Of a DNA stretch of 64,000 nucleotides, positions 26,019 to 34,437 are shown piece by piece (positions within the stretch are counted from its first letter, which is position 1; the number at the start of each line of letters is the position of its first letter). The notes beneath the pieces are model-generated. The model saw only the letters and a list, made by a program, of their open reading frames with translations, made no database searches and was not told the origin of the DNA. The position numbers and the translations under genes are program-made. Origin of the DNA: Bacillus sp. HNG (lineage in GTDB: Bacteria; Bacillota; Bacilli; Bacillales; Bacillaceae_L); the NCBI RefSeq assembly GCF_003400205.1, contig NZ_QUQV01000002.1, positions 124,001 to 188,000 of the forward strand, given 5' to 3'.

Positions 26019-26978
26019 CTACCTATCTACATCTCCCATTGTCATCACTTGAATAAATTCGGTAATGAATTTTTTATAATCAAAGCGCAAGGCAATTCGG
26101 TCTAATGTTTCAGGTGGCTCCTTATCTGGGTTCGCTCGAAAGTCTGCGACACTTACTCCCTTTAAAATTCCGAACAATTCAACATTTACCCTACGATGTG
26201 CATATTGTACAATTGATGGATTCACAATTGCACTTAAAGCAACCACATCATGTAACGGCGTCCCTTTAATTCCAGGTACGCTTTTTTTATAAAATTCATA
26301 ATAATAATCGAAAATGGGTCGTATTAAATCGCGGTAAGGATTACGAGTTCCATGGCGGACAATTGTATCCACAATTTCGGAAGTCAAGAGAGCCTGGATG
26401 GTAATATTCAGTGGATGAATCGCAAGGTTTCTTGCACGCTCACAAACAAGGTTTGAGGCAATCGGATCTCCGTAAAAATTCGCCTCGGCTTCGGCAGTGA
26501 CATTACCAGGAACAAAAAAAGCACCGCCCATTACATAAATTCCTTTTACTTTATTCATAACCTCACCGCCAAGAAGAAAGGCAATAGCAAGAGAGGTTGA
26601 ACGCCCTACATCGACGATATAGAGTTCGTTTTCATATTTTTGAATGATTTTAAATATCTCATCAAAATTTAATAACTCTCCCGTTTGTAATGTATCAGGT
26701 GGACGAATGGGACCAAGCCCTTTTTCTCCATGAATTTCAGGATAATAAGGGGTGAATTCTCCGGATAGAGGTCCCTTCGCCCCTGCAATGATCGGGATAT
26801 CTCTTTTACCTGCAAGGGATAATAAATAAGCCACATTTTGAACAGCTTGTTCTTGTTCAACATTTCCATAGCCCGGTACAATACCGACAATCTCAATTTC
26901 TGGATGGAGCAATCCGTACATAATTGCAAGTGAATCATCTATTCCCGGATCTCCGAAAAATAATACCTTAGCTGCCAT
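26019..26978 (-). CDS. Nucleoside hydrolase (IunH family, FGDPGIDD subgroup)
   Basis: This is a calcium-dependent ribohydrolase of about 319 residues that splits nucleosides to base and ribose in salvage. The N-terminal motif is FFGDPGIDDSLA. It keeps the Asp residues of DPGxDD, but the first Asp of the usual DxDPGxDD is replaced by Phe. VMGGAF, AEANFYGDP and LHDVVAL supply the other metal and ribose contacts. The ATG at 26978 follows GAAGGGAG; the ATG 18 nt upstream overlaps that site. It is monocistronic. Substrate preference cannot be predicted. Confidence 0.85.
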   Translation of the reverse strand: MAAKVLFFGDPGIDDSLAIMYGLLHPEIEIVGIVPGYGNVEQEQAVQNVAYLLSLAGKRDIPIIAGAKGPLSGEFTPYYPEIHGEKGLGPIRPPDTLQTGELLNFDEIFKIIQKYENELYIVDVGRSTSLAIAFLLGGEVMNKVKGIYVMGGAFFVPGNVTAEAEANFYGDPIASNLVCERARNLAIHPLNITIQALLTSEIVDTIVRHGTRNPYRDLIRPIFDYYYEFYKKSVPGIKGTPLHDVVALSAIVNPSIVQYAHRRVNVELFGILKGVSVADFRANPDKEPPETLDRIALRFDYKKFITEFIQVMTMGDVDR

Positions 26979-27081
26979 CGTTATTGCTCCCTTCATATTT
27001 TTGTATAATACTCACTATATGAAGGGCATACGAAAAAAACACCTATTTCTTTGTTGTTGAAATAGGTGCTTTAACCATTAA

Positions 27082-27672
27082 TTATTTTGCAAATCGGTGG
27101 TTACCGATAATAGTTGTTACTTCTCTTGCCATCATGAATGGATGTGAGGACTTGTCTGGATTAAAGAAGAATAAGGATCCTTTTCCTTGTCCACGAAATG
27201 TTATAGCTTCATCTACAGCACGTTTTGATTCTTCATCAGCTGGTTGATTGATTGAACCATCAGCCACTGGGCTAAATGCATATGAACCGCCTGTTGTTTT
27301 CTCGTAAATAACTTCTTTAATAGAATTTGGGAATTCAGATGAATCCACACGGTTTAATACAACAGTTGCCACTGCAACCTTGCCTGCATATGGTTCACCC
27401 TTTGCTTCCGCATGTACAAGTCGTGCAAGTAATTCCTTCTCTTCATTCGTCACTGCTTCTGGAATTTTAAGCTCTTCTCCTGGATAAATCATATCACTTG
27501 TTCGATTGTTCATTTCCTTAAGATTTAGTACAGACACACCATACTTCATGCCAAGATTCCAAAATGTATCACCTGATTTAACAGTATGAGTTGCTGCCGA
27601 TGCACTCACACTTGTTGCTAATATTGAGAATGTTAATGCAGTTGCAAATCCAATCTTTTTAAGGTTTTTCAT
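27082..27672 (-). CDS. LysM plus SleB-type cell wall hydrolase (YkvT-like)
   Basis: This is a 196-residue secreted peptidoglycan hydrolase. A signal peptide (residues 1-27, ending SASAA) is followed by one LysM domain (HTVKSGDTFWNLGMKYGVSV to GEELKIP). A Hydrolase_2/SleB domain comes next, with ARLVHAEAKGEPYAGKVAVA, TVVLNRVDSSEFPNSI and SLFFFNP. The catalytic Glu is in HAEA. Relatives include SleB, CwlJ and YkvT, some of which break the spore cortex; with only one LysM and a vegetative-type signal the exact stage is uncertain. The start follows AGGAGGAAT. It sits alone. Confidence 0.9.
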   Translation of the reverse strand: MKNLKKIGFATALTFSILATSVSASAATHTVKSGDTFWNLGMKYGVSVLNLKEMNNRTSDMIYPGEELKIPEAVTNEEKELLARLVHAEAKGEPYAGKVAVATVVLNRVDSSEFPNSIKEVIYEKTTGGSYAFSPVADGSINQPADEESKRAVDEAITFRGQGKGSLFFFNPDKSSHPFMMAREVTTIIGNHRFAK

Positions 27673-27893
27673 TTTTTATTCCTCCTAGTAGTCGTCGTTT
27701 TTGTCCCTACTAGAAGGGTAACAGCTGTAATATTTCGATTCATTGTCCAATACTTGGTAGATTGTGAGAGCCATTGCTACACGTTGTCTGAAAAAATACA
27801 TGGAAAAATAATCCTTAGATAAGTTTCACCTAAATATTGGACGTGACGGAAAAATATGGATTGAACTTTACAAACATCTCAGCCGTTTTACGG

Positions 27894-29267
27894 TTATTTC
27901 ATAATCATTTTTATCCACTTTAACCCATGCTTTGTGTTTGGATAACGGAATGGTAAATCAAATCGTGTTGTTTGCTTCATGATACCTTTTTCATGAGAAA
28001 ATACATCGAAGCTCCCCTTGCCATGATAAGCCCCAATTCCACTTTCACCAACACCACCAAACGGTAAATGTGGTGAAGTAAAATGATAAACCGTGTCATT
28101 CACACAGCCTCCTCCAAAGGAAATCGACTCAAGGACCATGTTTTGAACTCGTTCAACCTCTGAAAAAATATACAAGGCAAGTGGTTTTGGCTGCTGATTA
28201 ATTTCATCGATAATTTTTAAAATGTCTTCATACTCAATTACAGGTAAAATCGGCCCAAAAATTTCATCTTCCATGATTGGGTCCTCCCATGTAATGTTAG
28301 TCAAGACTGTTGGAGCAATCAGTAGCTTTTCAGCATTTGATTCTCCTCCATGATAAATGGTCCCACTATTGTATATAAATGTTTTTAGACGCTGAAAATG
28401 CCGATCACTGACAATCTTAGTAAACTGGCTCTCCTCACTTAAAGCATTTTCATACAATTCTTGGATAGCCTCTTTTAATAGATTCAAAAATTCTTCCTTC
28501 ACCTCATGATGAACATATAAATAATCTGGCGCAACACAGGTTTGCCCCGCATTTGTAAACTTCCCCCATGCAATCCGCTTAGCCGCATACTGAAGGTTGG
28601 CATCCTTATGGACGATACATGGACTTTTTCCGCCAAGTTCAAGGGTTACAGGTGTTAGGTGCTTGGCTGCTGCCTCCATAATCACCTTTCCAACAGCAAC
28701 ACTTCCTGTAAAAAAGATATAATCCGTTTTTTCATTCAAAAGGGCTGTACTTGTTTCAACTCCACCTTCTACGATTGCGATGTAATCCTCTTGGAAATGT
28801 TCACGAATCAGTTTTGTCAGTAATTCAGACGTCTTAGGTGTTAACTCTGAAGGCTTTAAAATTGCACAATTCCCAGCTGCAATTGCTCCAATCAAGGGTG
28901 CGAATGCCAATTGGAACGGATAATTCCAAGGTGAAATAATCAGAACCACTCCATATGGTTCAGGATAAATATAATTTTTACTGCCAAAGCCCGTTAGGCT
29001 TGTTTTTACCTTTCTCGGCTTTGCCCAGTTTTCAATATGTTTTAACGTATAGCGAAGTTCCTCCAAGACAAACCCAATCTCCGTCGTGTAGGACTCAAAT
29101 TCCGATTTGTTTAAATCTGTATGTAAGGCATCCATGATTTCTTTTTCATGTGTCTTAATTAAACTTCGAAGCGTTTTAAGAGTATCAATCCGAAATGCAA
29201 CTTCCTTTGTTTTACCTGTCGAAAAGAATTCTTGCTGCTTTTTAATAAGCGCCCCATGGCTTTCCAC
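27894..29267 (-). CDS. Aldehyde dehydrogenase (YwdH-like)
   Basis: This NAD(P)-dependent aldehyde dehydrogenase of about 457 residues belongs to the short, membrane-ended YwdH/fatty-aldehyde group. Markers are ISPWNYPFQLAFAPLIGAIA, KPSELTPKTSELL, FTGSVAVGKVIMEAA, LELGGKSPCIVH with the catalytic Glu, NAGQTCVAPDYL with the catalytic Cys, EDEIFGPILPV and the C-terminal PFGGVGESGIGAYHG. I prefer the GTG at 29267, with GGGGG 7 nt upstream; the ATG at 29282 lacks a clear ribosome binding site. It may share a transcript with the cyclohydrolase gene, but a terminator lies between. Confidence 0.88.
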   Translation of the reverse strand: MESHGALIKKQQEFFSTGKTKEVAFRIDTLKTLRSLIKTHEKEIMDALHTDLNKSEFESYTTEIGFVLEELRYTLKHIENWAKPRKVKTSLTGFGSKNYIYPEPYGVVLIISPWNYPFQLAFAPLIGAIAAGNCAILKPSELTPKTSELLTKLIREHFQEDYIAIVEGGVETSTALLNEKTDYIFFTGSVAVGKVIMEAAAKHLTPVTLELGGKSPCIVHKDANLQYAAKRIAWGKFTNAGQTCVAPDYLYVHHEVKEEFLNLLKEAIQELYENALSEESQFTKIVSDRHFQRLKTFIYNSGTIYHGGESNAEKLLIAPTVLTNITWEDPIMEDEIFGPILPVIEYEDILKIIDEINQQPKPLALYIFSEVERVQNMVLESISFGGGCVNDTVYHFTSPHLPFGGVGESGIGAYHGKGSFDVFSHEKGIMKQTTRFDLPFRYPNTKHGLKWIKMIMK

Positions 29268-29374
29268 TACCGTTTCCCCCATTTCATCGAGACTCTACAT
29301 TATAAATAGTACAAGACTATGCAATTCTCCTCTATTTTTTTACAAAAAACAAAGATAATACTTCAATCAGCAAA

Positions 29375-29407
29375 TAAAAAAGGTAAGCCCAGAGGTTAGG
29401 CTTACCA
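29375..29407 (-). terminator. Terminator of the GTP cyclohydrolase II gene
   Basis: GGTAAGCC (29382-29389) pairs with GGCTTACC (29399-29406). The A-run at 29376-29381 gives the T-tract on the minus strand. Confidence 0.85.
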
Positions 29408-29421
29408 TTTGATTAAAATTA

Positions 29422-30165
29422 TTAAATAACTGTCATTTTCTCTTTAACACGGATATGACCTGATTTTTCAACTTTTGTTTCTAAATACTTTTGGTTGTAT
29501 TCAGATATATCCCCCCATAGTGGGATATGTGTATCAGATAAAAGTCCATATTCTTGTAATGCAGCTAATTTTTTCGGATTGTTTGTAATTAACGTAACTG
29601 GTTTCGCACGTAAATCCGTGAGTACACGAATCGCATCCTCATAATTACGGGTATCATCTTTAAAGCCTAATGCAAGATTGGCTTCCACGGTATCAAGCCC
29701 TTCTTGCTGAAGGATGTAAGCAAGTGATTTTGAAAATAGCCCAATCCCTCTTCCTTCATGATTAGCTAAATAAAAAAGTGCACCACAACCATTTGAAACG
29801 ATCATTCTCATGGATTCACGCAATTGGAACCCACAATCACAGCGTTTGCTTCCGAAAATATCACCAGTATGACATATACTGTGCATTCGAATAAGAGCAT
29901 CGTTTTCGGTATCAAAATCACCGTATACAAGTACAGATGATTGTTGCATAGCTGCAAGGTTCGTTTTAGAAAGTGTATCCAGCACTTCCTCCGTGCTCAT
30001 TTCATCCTCAACTTTTAACCATGTATACCAATTAAATGTCACAACATGATCATCTAACTGAACAGGTAATGTGACAGGTCCAACTAAACAGATATCCTGT
30101 TCGCCTGGTTTTTGTATCATTTTCATTTTATTTAAAAGAAGGTTCTTTATCTCATTTGAAACCAT
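29422..30165 (-). CDS. Stand-alone GTP cyclohydrolase II
   Basis: This protein of about 247 residues corresponds to the C-terminal domain of RibA/RibBA and opens GTP at the first step of riboflavin synthesis. RMHSICHTGDIFGSKRCDCG supplies the three zinc cysteines. FYLANHEGRGIGL, LDTVEANLALGF and VTLITNNPKKLAALQEYG complete the active site. There is no DHBP synthase domain and no rib genes or FMN riboswitch nearby, so it is probably a second copy or has a specialised role. The ATG at 30165 has AAAGGGAG 7 nt upstream. A divergent variant that makes a different product is possible. Confidence 0.85.
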   Translation of the reverse strand: MVSNEIKNLLLNKMKMIQKPGEQDICLVGPVTLPVQLDDHVVTFNWYTWLKVEDEMSTEEVLDTLSKTNLAAMQQSSVLVYGDFDTENDALIRMHSICHTGDIFGSKRCDCGFQLRESMRMIVSNGCGALFYLANHEGRGIGLFSKSLAYILQQEGLDTVEANLALGFKDDTRNYEDAIRVLTDLRAKPVTLITNNPKKLAALQEYGLLSDTHIPLWGDISEYNQKYLETKVEKSGHIRVKEKMTVI

Positions 30166-30277
30166 ATTCATTCTCCCTTTCTTACTACGGCAACTAGTTT
30201 AAGTTCTCTATTCTTTGTCCTGAAAGTATAGTATTTTTATAAAAGGGAGGTCAAGTAATATACACTTCAATTATCTT

Positions 30278-30730
30278 TTATAATTTTTCAGCATGAAAAC
30301 CTAACTTTTTTAAGAGGACCATCATTTCTTCTTTTTCGGAATCAGTCAGACCCCCGACAATTTCTTCAATAGCCTCTTCATGCTTTGGAAAAATCGTATC
30401 CATGAATTGTTTACCTTCCTCCGTAATGGACGCCCATGTAACACGTCGGTCCTTTGGACAAGGTTTTCTGAGAAGGAAATTCTTTTTTTCTAATTTATCG
30501 ACAACATAGGTTATACTTCCACTCGATAATAAGACCTTTTTACCAATATGCTGAATTGGCTGGTCCCCTTTATGATAAAGAAGCTCTAACACGGCAAATT
30601 CTGTTAAGTTTAGTCCGTATCCTTTTACATCCTCTTCAACTCGCTCATTCACAGATCGGAATGCTCTAGATAGAATGACAAAAAATTTTAAGGAGAGGTT
30701 AGGAACATTGATTGCTTCATTCGCTTCCAT
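30278..30730 (-). CDS. mhqR: MarR family regulator, MhqR-like
   Basis: This winged helix regulator of about 150 residues closely resembles B. subtilis MhqR (YkvE), which represses quinone and diphenol detoxification genes. The DNA-binding core includes LNLTEFAVLELLYHKGDQPI, IGKKVLLSSGSITYVVDKLE and the wing KPCPKDRRVTWA. There is one Cys, in that wing. The ATG at 30730 follows AAGGGTGG by 7 nt. A longer frame from 30748 would start inside the operator. A 22-bp perfect palindrome just upstream matches the MhqR box, pointing to autorepression. Its enzyme targets are not in this window. Confidence 0.83.
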   Translation of the reverse strand: MEANEAINVPNLSLKFFVILSRAFRSVNERVEEDVKGYGLNLTEFAVLELLYHKGDQPIQHIGKKVLLSSGSITYVVDKLEKKNFLLRKPCPKDRRVTWASITEEGKQFMDTIFPKHEEAIEEIVGGLTDSEKEEMMVLLKKLGFHAEKL

Positions 30731-30746
30731 ACTTTCCACCCTTTTC

Positions 30747-30768
30747 ATTATCTTGAATTCAAGATAAT
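30747..30768. promoter_or_regulatory. MhqR-type operator
   Basis: This is a perfect 22-bp palindrome whose core is TATCTTGAATTCAAGATA. The described B. subtilis MhqR box has the same form with TCTCGAATTCGAGA. It lies 17 bp before the regulator start codon. Confidence 0.82.
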
Positions 30769-30821
30769 TTTACTAAATTATGATGTACTTTGTCAACCTT
30801 TGGTCTGTGACTTTTGTCACA

Positions 30822-31016
30822 TTAACTTCTCGCGACTTCCGTATATCGATACAGCACATCCCCACCATGTTGGGCAATTCCGCGAAAATGCTTAAAATCT
30901 TCCCTCTTGACCAATGTCTTTCGAAACTCTAAAAATTGATCATTTTTCACCAAATATTCACTTAGTTCTCCATCTCGCAGTTTATTTAAAATTTCATTTA
31001 CAAATTGTTCATTCAT
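30822..31016 (-). CDS. Small conserved-looking cytoplasmic protein, unknown
   Basis: This 64-residue charged soluble protein begins MNEQFVNEILNKLRDGELSE and ends LYRYTEVARS. I recognise no domain. The ATG at 31016 follows AGAGGTG by 6 nt, while the reading frame's upstream GTG overlaps that site. Its well-formed ribosome binding site and normal codon use suggest a real gene. It lies upstream of mhqR on the same strand, 91 bp from the regulator start, with the MhqR operator between them, so it is probably transcribed separately. Confidence 0.6.
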   Translation of the reverse strand: MNEQFVNEILNKLRDGELSEYLVKNDQFLEFRKTLVKREDFKHFRGIAQHGGDVLYRYTEVARS

Positions 31017-31039
31017 AGTAAACACCTCTAGCTTAAATG

Positions 31040-31330
31040 ACTGTTACAAAAAGCTGGATGAAAAGGACCGCGTCGACAAAAGCGCCACTTCCTGTGGCAT
31101 TGTCGACACTAGCACGTCCTGTGCGTCGAAATTTCAAGGCGGTGCAGCTTTGAGTACCGGAGCGAGGCAACTGCTTGAGTTAACATCCTTGCAGCCTTGC
31201 GCTGAGGAATTGACATCCCAGATTAAACTAGTAGACGCAAGCGCATTCCCCAGGTATTCATCATGTTCTCAGTGCAACGTTCGCAGAAATTCGATGTGTC
31301 ATTTTCACCGGACTTTTTTAACTTCCTTTT
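31040..31330. repeat. Mosaic hairpin repeat R3
   Basis: GTCGACAA (31072-31079) pairs with TTGTCGAC (31100-31107) around GCCAC-TTCCT-GTGGC (31084-31098). GCAC-GTCCT-GTGC (31112-31124) follows. The rest, to about 31320, is a non-coding tail without recognisable genes. It fills most of the 496-bp gap before the repeat-protein gene. Confidence 0.72.
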
Positions 31331-31521
31331 AAATTATAGTAGTTCATAGAAAGAGAAACAAGGCTAATACCCATTTATCATGTGATTCTACACACATTAC
31401 GCCAATAGGCATATGATGTGGGGAAAGTGTCTAGTAGGCATTTATGATGAAATAGGTAAAAGTTAACTTACCAAAGTAGCTGACTTTTTTATCTGGATCA
31501 TACTGTAGAGAGGTGGATTCT

Positions 31522-32133
31522 ATGAAAAATTATCAAAAAGAAATGTTTATGAATCCGAATATGTACGGGGCACAGCCTGGTGTGCAACAAAGTATCATGA
31601 TTCCTCACGGACCACATGGGCCAGGCTGTACTTGCGGTCAACAGCTTGCACCAATGAGTGGAACTGGAATAATGGGCGATTTTGATCCACAGGATCCTGA
31701 TGTTGGGCCTATGATGGGTGGATTCAATCCTCAGACTCCCGGCGCTGGACCTATGATGGGTGGGTTCGGACCTCAAACTCCTGGTGCTGGACCTATGATG
31801 GGTGGATTCGGACCTCAAACTCCTGGTGCTGGACCTATGATGGGTGGGTTCGGACCTCAAGGACCTAGTGCTGGACCTATGATGGGTGGATTCGGACCTC
31901 AAGGACCTAGTGCTGGACCTATGATGGGTGGATTCGGACCTCAAGGACCTAGTGCTGGACCTATGATGGGTGGATTCGGACCTCAAACTCCTGGTGCTGG
32001 ACCTATGATGGGTGGTTTCTCTCCTCAAGGATCCGGTATACCTGGCATGATGGCTCCTCAAGGTTATGGAATGACACCAACCACTAGGGAACCACATGGA
32101 CCTCATGGACCTGGTTGTACTTGCGGTCAATAG
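31522..32133 (+). CDS. Gly/Pro/Met-rich tandem-repeat protein with duplicated Cys-containing ends
   Basis: This 203-residue low-complexity protein has about eight tandem 14-residue units of the type FGPQTPGAGPMMGG (42-bp DNA repeats). The repeat block is bracketed by the same cap, PHGPHGPGCTCGQ, at residues about 30-42 and at the C-terminus. There is no signal peptide or membrane segment. Composition and caps suggest a structural coat or exosporium-like protein cross-linked through the CxC pairs; this is inference. The ATG follows GAGAGGTGG. Unit-to-unit DNA identity is very high, so copy number probably varies between strains. Confidence 0.75.
   Translation: MKNYQKEMFMNPNMYGAQPGVQQSIMIPHGPHGPGCTCGQQLAPMSGTGIMGDFDPQDPDVGPMMGGFNPQTPGAGPMMGGFGPQTPGAGPMMGGFGPQTPGAGPMMGGFGPQGPSAGPMMGGFGPQGPSAGPMMGGFGPQGPSAGPMMGGFGPQTPGAGPMMGGFSPQGSGIPGMMAPQGYGMTPTTREPHGPHGPGCTCGQ
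31690..32030. repeat. 42-bp coding tandem repeats
   Basis: About eight in-frame 42-bp units encode FGPQTPGAGPMMGG or FGPQGPSAGPMMGG. Several neighbouring units differ at only one to four bases, indicating recent expansion or gene conversion. Confidence 0.9.
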
Positions 32134-32170
32134 CGCTTTGCCTATCATGATGTGCAAGGTAAATAAGTAA

Positions 32171-32203
32171 AAACGGTGTCTCTTTTTAGGGACACCGTTT
32201 TGA
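32171..32203. terminator. Bidirectional terminator
   Basis: ACGGTGTC (32173-32180) pairs with GACACCGT (32191-32198), with A and T runs on either side. It separates the repeat-protein gene from the convergent patatin gene. Confidence 0.85.
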
Positions 32204-33055
32204 TTAAGCCTTTAACCATTTCTGAAATTTTTCAAACTGCTCGCTTGCGTCCTTCAGTCCAAGTTCATATAAATTGGTTAATTTCACAGGATTTTTTTCA
32301 ACTCGTCCCACCTCAAGTGGTTCTGTTGGACTAATCACAAAAATCCTTCCCGCTCTTTCTTCTTGATCCAAATACGCTAGAGTATCATTATAACGCTTAT
32401 AGCGTGTTTCCATGGCTTTTACCAGATTAGGATATTGCTTAAATGCGCGTTTTACAACCCAAGTCATATTTGATTTCTTTTTCAAATAACCACGATTTCG
32501 AGTTAAAATGACCACATTTTTTGAATTTCCATCCTGCTGTGCTTTTATCAATGGAATGGGATCCGTAATTCCACCATCCAATAATTTTTTCCCTTTGAAT
32601 TCGATGATTGGCGCAACAAAAGGCAATGAGCTAGATGCCCGAATTACCTTGAGCATGTCATTTCCATACTCCTCTTTTTTAAAATAAATGGGTTCCCCTG
32701 TTTCACAATCGGTTGTTCCCACCACGAATTCTTCCTTTGATTGATAAAAAGTATCATAGTCATACGGGACATGTTTATTTGGGATCTCATCAAAAATAAA
32801 ATCCATCCCAAATAATTGCTTATGCTGTACAAAGTTACGGAATGATAGATAGTTTGGGTGATTGACATAATCAATATTAACCGTGCGATTTCTTCCCATT
32901 TGCCTAGAAAGGTAAGACGCTGCCATACACGCCCCTGCCGATACACCAACAACATATGGGAAATATAAATCCTGTTCCATAAAATATTCAAGGATGCCCG
33001 CTGTGTATACACCACGCATTCCCCCACCTTCTAAAACCAATCCTACATCTTTCAC
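32204..33055 (-). CDS. Patatin-like phospholipase (YjjU/RssA-like)
   Basis: This 283-residue serine lipid hydrolase has the patatin fold. The oxyanion-hole loop is LVLEGGGMRGVYTAGILEYF, the nucleophile elbow is GVSAG, and the catalytic Asp is in LLDGGITDPIP. No signal peptide is seen, so it probably acts on membrane lipids from the cytoplasmic side. It starts at GTG, 9 nt after GAGGGAG. It is monocistronic and convergent with the repeat-protein gene. The family call is secure; the substrate is unknown. Confidence 0.9.
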   Translation of the reverse strand: MKDVGLVLEGGGMRGVYTAGILEYFMEQDLYFPYVVGVSAGACMAASYLSRQMGRNRTVNIDYVNHPNYLSFRNFVQHKQLFGMDFIFDEIPNKHVPYDYDTFYQSKEEFVVGTTDCETGEPIYFKKEEYGNDMLKVIRASSSLPFVAPIIEFKGKKLLDGGITDPIPLIKAQQDGNSKNVVILTRNRGYLKKKSNMTWVVKRAFKQYPNLVKAMETRYKRYNDTLAYLDQEERAGRIFVISPTEPLEVGRVEKNPVKLTNLYELGLKDASEQFEKFQKWLKA

Positions 33056-33271
33056 TATTATTCTCTCCCTCTAACAAAGGCTTATTTACTAACTATAAAA
33101 AAATAATGGAGGGTTGTCACATTATTTACAAATTTTTATAATAAAATATCTATGAAAACGCTTTACATAAGAACAAAAGTAAGGCAAAATATAAAAAAAT
33201 GGTTTTTTTGTAAATAAAAGCACTTTATGAACTATATTGAAGATTCATAGAATGCAATGGAGGGCGACATA

Positions 33272-33454
33272 ATGAAAATTGCAGAAATTGGGGATATCAT
33301 TGAGTTCAAAGAGGGCCTAAAAGGCATCGTCGAAAAGGTAAATGAAAATTCGGTTATCGTAGACTTAACATATATGGACAATTATAGAGATTTAGAATTA
33401 GAGAGTCGTACTGTAGTTAATCACAAAAACTATAAGATTGTCACAACAATCTAA
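33272..33454 (+). CDS. YkvS-like DUF2187 protein
   Basis: This is a 60-residue protein of the DUF2187 family, to which B. subtilis YkvS belongs. It begins MKIAEIGDIIEFKEGLKGIV and continues with a beta-rich domain, NSVIVDLTYMDNY. The fold resembles small SH3-like barrels, but no function is established. The ATG at 33272 follows GGAGGG by 7 nt; an upstream start would overlap that site. It ends at a shared bidirectional terminator. Confidence 0.8.
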   Translation: MKIAEIGDIIEFKEGLKGIVEKVNENSVIVDLTYMDNYRDLELESRTVVNHKNYKIVTTI

Positions 33455-33458
33455 TGAA

Positions 33459-33491
33459 AAAAGGAGCTGATTAATAATCAGCTCCCTTTTT
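33459..33491. terminator. Bidirectional terminator between the YkvS-like gene and rarD
   Basis: GGAGCTGATTA (33463-33473) pairs exactly with TAATCAGCTCC (33475-33485), flanked by A- and T-runs. Confidence 0.9.
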
Positions 33492-33495
33492 GTAT

Positions 33496-34437
33496 TTATG
33501 CCCCTAATGATTTATTTTTAACAAACTTAGGTTGGAGCGAAGTTAGAAATCTAGATTTTGAGAATGAGTAGATTAATAGTGCTGTCCAGATAAAAATAAA
33601 AGTTACTAAATGCACCTTTGTAAAGTGTTCATGATATAAGAATACTCCTAAGAAAAGGCTTATAGTCGGAGAAATATATTGAAGAATCCCCACAACAGAT
33701 AGTGGGATTCTGTTTGCTCCAGCAGCAAACCAAAGTAACGGTAATGCTGTAACCACGCCTGCCCCCATTAGCAATAATTGCACGTCAATGGTGGCTCCTG
33801 AAAAAGAATCGACTCCACCCTTATTGAGTACAGCTAAATAAATGAGTGCAATTGGTGCAACCACCATTGTTTCCATCGCTAAACCTACCAATGAATCAAG
33901 CTTGGCAAGTTTCTTTGTTAACCCATAAAACCCAAAGCTTAGTGCAAGTGTGATCGCAACCCAAGGAAAACTTCCATATTGAATGGTTAAAATAAGAACT
34001 CCAATACCGGCTAATCCAAATGAAATCCCCTGCCAAAACAGGATTCGTTCCTTAAGAACAATGATTCCTAGCAGTACGCTTACCAATGGGTTGATGTAAT
34101 ACCCAAGGCTAGCATCAATAATATGATCCGTATTCACCGCCCAAATGTAAGTAGCCCAATTGATTGTAATGAGGATGCCTGACCCTACAATCCCAATTAG
34201 TTTCAATTTGTGTTTAACGATCTCTTTAAGGCTTGTTATAAACTGTTTCCCTTTTTTTGAAACAAGGATAACTAAAAGCACAAAAACAAGGGACCAAATA
34301 ATTCGATGTGCAAGTATTTCGAATGCTGGAACGTAGTCGATTAACTTCCAATAAAGAGGCAGTACCCCCCATGCAATATAGGCAATCGTGGTGTATAGGA
34401 TACCTAATTTATATTCCCTCATGTCATCTTGTTCCAT
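33496..34437 (-). CDS. rarD: EamA family transporter RarD
   Basis: This protein of about 313 residues has ten predicted membrane helices in two EamA repeats. It is recognised as RarD from YIAWGVLPLYWKLI, EILAHRIIWSLVF, NWATYIWAVNTDHIIDASLG, YYINPLVSVLLG and LQYISPTISLFLGVFLYHE. RarD proteins are drug/metabolite-type exporters; the name comes from a chloramphenicol-sensitivity phenotype, and the physiological substrate is unknown. The ATG at 34437 follows AGAAGG; a TTG 18 nt upstream lacks a site. Upstream lies the largest 52-bp repeat array. Confidence 0.9.
   Translation of the reverse strand: MEQDDMREYKLGILYTTIAYIAWGVLPLYWKLIDYVPAFEILAHRIIWSLVFVLLVILVSKKGKQFITSLKEIVKHKLKLIGIVGSGILITINWATYIWAVNTDHIIDASLGYYINPLVSVLLGIIVLKERILFWQGISFGLAGIGVLILTIQYGSFPWVAITLALSFGFYGLTKKLAKLDSLVGLAMETMVVAPIALIYLAVLNKGGVDSFSGATIDVQLLLMGAGVVTALPLLWFAAGANRIPLSVVGILQYISPTISLFLGVFLYHEHFTKVHLVTFIFIWTALLIYSFSKSRFLTSLQPKFVKNKSLGA

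Noticed and set aside
29422-30278. FMN riboswitch upstream of the GTP cyclohydrolase II gene
   Set aside because: The 107-bp upstream gap is too short and lacks the conserved RFN elements.
31150-31332. 60-codon ORF in the R3 repeat region
   Set aside because: It lies entirely in the mosaic repeat, with no ribosome binding site and no recognisable protein features.
31498-32157. Long antisense ORF rich in Ser, Arg and His opposite the Gly/Pro/Met repeat gene
   Set aside because: It has no ribosome binding site and is the mirror of the 42-bp coding repeats, which keep any frame open. The plus strand has a proper start, caps and terminator.
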